Source: an uncultured Hungatella sp. (GTDB lineage: Bacteria; Bacillota; Clostridia; Lachnospirales; Lachnospiraceae). From it: a stretch of DNA of 17,708 bases. The stretch lies in assembly GCA_910588505.1 (NCBI GenBank), contig CAJUPQ010000076.1:1-17708 (forward strand), in the 5' to 3' direction. The notes below the pieces were generated by a model. That model worked only from the letters and a program-made list of their open reading frames with translations. It was not told the DNA's origin and made no database searches. The translations under genes and the position numbers were made by a program. How positions within the stretch are numbered: position 1 is the first letter of the stretch; every line of letters begins with the position of its first letter. Positions 15,757 to 17,708 of the stretch are shown piece by piece.

Positions 15757-15785
15757 ATTATAACATTTCCAAGCAATGATTACAA
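15757..15785 (-). promoter_or_regulatory. Promoter of the Rpn-like gene
   Basis: On the minus strand TTGTAA (15785-15780) and a perfect TATAAT (15762-15757) are 17 nt apart, with a TGT just before the -10. They lie about 60 bp upstream of the start codon. The leader carries the palindrome TGCCA-TATC-TGGCA at 15707-15720. Confidence 0.7.
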
Positions 15786-15823
15786 GTGCGTACAATTTTT
15801 CTTTCTGGCGCACCCTATAAAGT

Positions 15824-15854
15824 AAAAAAAGCGGAAAGCGCTCCCGCTTTCCGC
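15824..15854 (-). terminator. Strong rho-independent terminator of the BlaI-type operon
   Basis: On the minus strand GCGGAAAGCG (15854-15845) pairs perfectly with CGCTTTCCGC (15840-15831) over a 4-nt loop and is followed by seven T residues. It lies about 310 bp after the BlaI stop and 50 bp after the stop of the unrecognised ORF at 15905, so the transcript includes that stretch. Confidence 0.85.
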
Positions 15855-15904
15855 CCTCCCACATCTTCCGGCTGCCAACAGAAACATCAGACAGCGCGCC
15901 TTTT

Positions 15905-16144
15905 TTAATACTCCCCATACAAATACTCCGCCTCCCAACACGTCTCATGGACTCCAACCCCTTTGGCATCAACAGAATATCCTTCCCGCGTCCCGTCATC
16001 CTGTCCATATGTCTCCATAATCTGACTGTCCATCCCGGCTCTTATCTTGTAAGTTTCCCGCGTATTCCCCGGCAAAGTGTCGTCCCTGCCGCTTTGGCTG
16101 ACACTGTCGGTTATGGCGCATGTTTGATCAAGTTTCCCTGACAT
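15905..16144 (-). CDS. Unrecognised 79-residue ORF downstream of the BlaI-type gene
   Basis: This reading frame starts at an ATG 19 bp after the BlaI-type stop and ends 50 bp before the operon terminator. The composition is polar (SGRDDTLPGNTRETYKIRAG; EAEYLYGEY at the end), with no membrane helix, and no family is recognised. The ribosome binding site is poor (GGGGG directly next to the ATG). In usual BlaI-type operons the second gene encodes a BlaR1/MecR1-like M56 membrane peptidase, and nothing like its HExxH or membrane helices is here. It could be a small real gene, the tail of a deleted sensor, or chance. The frame runs open further up to 16255 inside the BlaI gene. Confidence 0.35.
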   Translation of the reverse strand: MSGKLDQTCAITDSVSQSGRDDTLPGNTRETYKIRAGMDSQIMETYGQDDGTREGYSVDAKGVGVHETCWEAEYLYGEY

Positions 16145-16163
16145 CCCCCAAGGCCCCCGCCGC

Positions 16164-16532
16164 TCACAGCAATTTTCTAAGTTCATTGGCATCCTCTTCC
16201 GACAATTCCCCGTCCCCGATAAACGCTGCCACCAGACGTCCAAAGGAATTGCCATAACACTCTGCCACCATTTTTTTCGTCCAGTTATGGATCAGCTGTT
16301 CTCTGGTACATAAAGCATAGTAATAATTACAGGACGTGCCTTTTTCCGCTCCCACCAGATCCATCTTCTGCAGCCCCAGCAGGAATGTATTCAGCGTCTG
16401 AACTTTCCAGCTCTTATTCCACTTCGTTTCCGCCACTTCCATGATCTCTTTAAATGTCATGGGATCTTCCGCTTCCCATAATAATTCCATGATCTGCTCT
16501 TCCGTCTTCGTCAAACCAAAATTCTGCTTCAT
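16164..16532 (-). CDS. BlaI/MecI/CopY-family winged-helix repressor
   Basis: Protein of about 122 residues. The N-terminal winged helix has the family pattern FGLTKTEEQIMELLWEAEDP, TFKEIMEV and VQTLNTFLLGLQKMDLV, followed by the wing with the YYYALCTREQL dimerisation helix. Members repress beta-lactamase, mec or related operons as dimers and are cleaved when a partner peptidase is activated. The ATG at 16532 has AGAGGG 8 nt upstream; a GTG at 16541 is an alternative but sits too close to that site. A promoter and an overlapping palindromic operator lie upstream, suggesting autorepression. No BlaR1-like sensor is in the window, so its inducer is unclear. Confidence 0.9.
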   Translation of the reverse strand: MKQNFGLTKTEEQIMELLWEAEDPMTFKEIMEVAETKWNKSWKVQTLNTFLLGLQKMDLVGAEKGTSCNYYYALCTREQLIHNWTKKMVAECYGNSFGRLVAAFIGDGELSEEDANELRKLL

Positions 16533-16583
16533 CTCAGTCACCCTCTTTTATATTGTACGCAAATCTCCCAAATAGCCATCCCC

Positions 16584-16621
16584 GTTAATTAGTATTTACA
16601 TCATCAGAAAGCATTTGTCAA
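16584..16621 (-). promoter_or_regulatory. Promoter and candidate operator of the BlaI-type gene
   Basis: On the minus strand a consensus TTGACA (16621-16616) is followed after 17 nt by TAAATA (16598-16593). The imperfect palindrome GTTAAT-TAGT-ATTTAC (16584-16599, arms 5 of 6 paired) covers the -10, the position expected for an autorepressing BlaI-type operator. Confidence 0.55.
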
Positions 16622-16643
16622 CATCTTTTAGAAAGGGAATCCA

Positions 16644-17016
16644 TCACGCTCTCAGATTGATCCCTGTTCTCCTCACAGTTGTCCCCGGTATGCCAGACAT
16701 CTCACTTGCCAGCGCCCCTGTTCCACTTCTCACAGCATTGGTCATCCGCTCATTCAACTTAGATGTGATCCGTTCTGGCGCGCCAATGCCGTCCTTTAAC
16801 ATCTCATCCCATATCGTACCTGTTTTTCCACCGCCTATATAGTCAAACCTCCCTCATGTATTCCGCTTTGTCCTTCTCATTCTGCTCCCGTCTGCTGTCG
16901 ATCCATGCCGTCTGCCCGGGGCCGAATCCATAATTTGTGTCAATATCATACAGGGAACCATCCTTGTATCCGATCGTCCGATCCTCATCATCCGCATAAT
17001 CCCACCCATATATCAT
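16644..17016 (-). pseudogene. Frameshifted remnant of an unrecognised gene
   Basis: Two coherent minus-strand frames abut. The first (17016-16843, 57 residues from an ATG) reads MIYGWDYADDEDRTIGYKDG and ends ...KAEYMREV-stop. The second (16853-16644, no proper start) begins RFDYIGGGKTGTIWDEML and ends TGINLRA-stop. The join falls in a run of G and T (GAGGGAGGTTTGAC), where a small indel would fuse them into one ~125-residue C-terminal tail. The first frame has no clear ribosome binding site and its upstream side meets the truncated transposase at ~17040, so the N-terminus was probably lost. The family is not recognised. Two separate small genes are a less likely reading. Confidence 0.5.
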
Positions 17017-17033
17017 GCGGCCTCATACCTAAG

Positions 17034-17655
17034 GCACACCTTACCGTTTCCGGTGACGGCACTGCCGTGCATACCCATGCCTGCCCCCGTGGGCACCACC
17101 GGGATGGCTCTCCCGATAACCTGTGCCATTTCCCCGCCCCCGATGCTTCCTGGGGCTGGGACAGCGACCTGGATAAATTTTACTTCGGATTCACTTTGTT
17201 CCAGTTATCCTGTTATAACGATGAACTCCGGACGGATATCCCACTGCTCCTGCGTTTTACCAGCGCAAGGCGGCATGATTCCGTCAGCTTCCTCGTCGCT
17301 TTCCATGAACTTGAAAAACATATGACGGCAATTCCTATTGAAAATATGTGCCTGGACTCCGCAATGGACAATTATCCCACTTACAGGCTCCTCAAAAAAC
17401 GGCAGATACGGGCATTTATCGACCTGAACGACAAATGCGGCCGGCCAAAATCAATCCCTGATTCCATCACCATTGACAAAGACGGGACTCCTTTATGCCA
17501 GGAAAAACTGCGTATGAAGCCCAATGGTTATGACAAATCCAGCGGTTCCCTCATGTGGCGTTGCCCTATGGAAAGGAGCACTGTTCCAAACGCAAAAACA
17601 GCTGTGCGGATTCCAAATATGGCAGAGTCGTCAAGACCCGGCCCGAATGGGACAT
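17034..17655 (+). pseudogene. Truncated, frameshifted DDE-type transposase remnant
   Basis: The frame with codons starting at 17043 reads TVSGDGTAVHTHACPRGHH, ASWGWDSDLDKFYFGFTLF, LLLRFTSARRHDSV, NMCLDSAMDNYPTYRLLK, and IDLNDKCGRPKSIP. These are hallmark stretches of the DDE transposases of IS1182-like elements common in clostridia, including two catalytic-type Asp (SGDG, CLDSAMD). No start codon or N-terminal half is present: coding similarity begins abruptly at ~17043. Near 17565-17580 the reading shifts; the continuation KRKNSCADSKYGRVVKTRPE (17586-17645) is in another frame and soon hits a stop. The 5' truncation and frameshift mean it is not functional. Confidence 0.75.
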
Positions 17656-17708
17656 CAGCGGAAAAATTTATCGCCCTTGTTGACAAGTACGAGAATTTTG
17701 ACAACCTG
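17656..17708 (+). CDS. Serine recombinase C-terminal fragment (runs off window)
   Basis: The last ~18 codons read SAEKFIALVDKYENFDNL. This resembles the start of the C-terminal (DUF4368-type) region of large serine recombinases of clostridial mobile elements, where [N/S]A[E/D]-x-F-x-x-L-V-x-K-Y is common. It is joined to the transposase remnant at about 17650-17665, with no start codon of its own. It could be a chimeric remnant. The call rests on a short stretch and must be judged on sequence beyond the window. Confidence 0.4.

Noticed and set aside
15727..16008. 93-residue minus-strand ORF downstream of the BlaI-type gene
   Set aside because: It runs through the strong terminator at 15824-15854 and the Rpn promoter, so it is not a plausible gene.
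16615..16842. 75-residue plus-strand ORF near the BlaI promoter
   Set aside because: It is opposite the more protein-like minus-strand remnant and overlaps the BlaI promoter; composition looks like antisense shadow.
17053..17325. 90-residue plus-strand ORF in the transposase region
   Set aside because: Overlaps the recognised transposase reading in another frame, with low-complexity Pro/Ser/Cys content.

Overview
The window looks like a chromosomal segment of a gut-type Clostridia, most likely a Lachnospiraceae relative (Enterocloster/Hungatella-like). This rests on the protein families: a GlgD-type ADP-glucose pyrophosphorylase subunit, a GPH sugar symporter under an AraC regulator, an AgrC/LytTR-type two-component system, AAA-ATPase/PD-(D/E)XK and Rpn-like accessory proteins, and a BlaI regulator. 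It also fits the strong AGGAG ribosome binding sites and moderate GC content. No search could be run, so the taxonomy is an inference.

Layout. 1-1090: the 3' part of glgD, closed by a perfect palindromic terminator shared with the convergent araC-type gene. 1100-4500: an AraC-family regulator diverging from a GPH-family symporter and a creatininase-family hydrolase, probably a small catabolic module. 4545-6155: an AAA-ATPase/PD-(D/E)XK protein on the minus strand. 6240-6310: two intergenic hairpins. 6436-6783: a small coiled-coil-like orphan gene flanked by a 14-bp inverted repeat. 6816-8833: a GHKL sensor kinase and LytTR response regulator in one operon, followed upstream by an orphan 267-residue protein (8937-9740). 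The promoter region of that orphan carries two LytTR-like boxes exactly 21 bp apart.

9906-10437: a gene-free element bounded by imperfect 42/43-bp inverted repeats. It contains a 168-bp hairpin with 36-bp perfect arms and looks like a MITE or structured-RNA element. 10466-14748: a probable three-gene operon (zinc-ribbon membrane protein, then two ABC-2-type permeases) with no ATPase visible. 14816-15694: an Rpn/PD-(D/E)XK transposase-like protein with a clear promoter. 15824-16621: a BlaI-type repressor with promoter, candidate operator and terminator, but with only a short unrecognised ORF where a sensor peptidase would be expected.

16644-17708: a graveyard of fragments. There is a frameshifted minus-strand remnant, a 5'-truncated and frameshifted transposase, and the apparent C-terminal start of a serine recombinase that runs off the window.

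How it fits together: the most coherent candidate system is the LytTR/GHKL locus. It has no agrB/agrD-like genes, is bracketed by two orphan non-secreted helical proteins, and one of these is a predicted direct target of the regulator. The second notable object is the long-hairpin element at 9906-10437.
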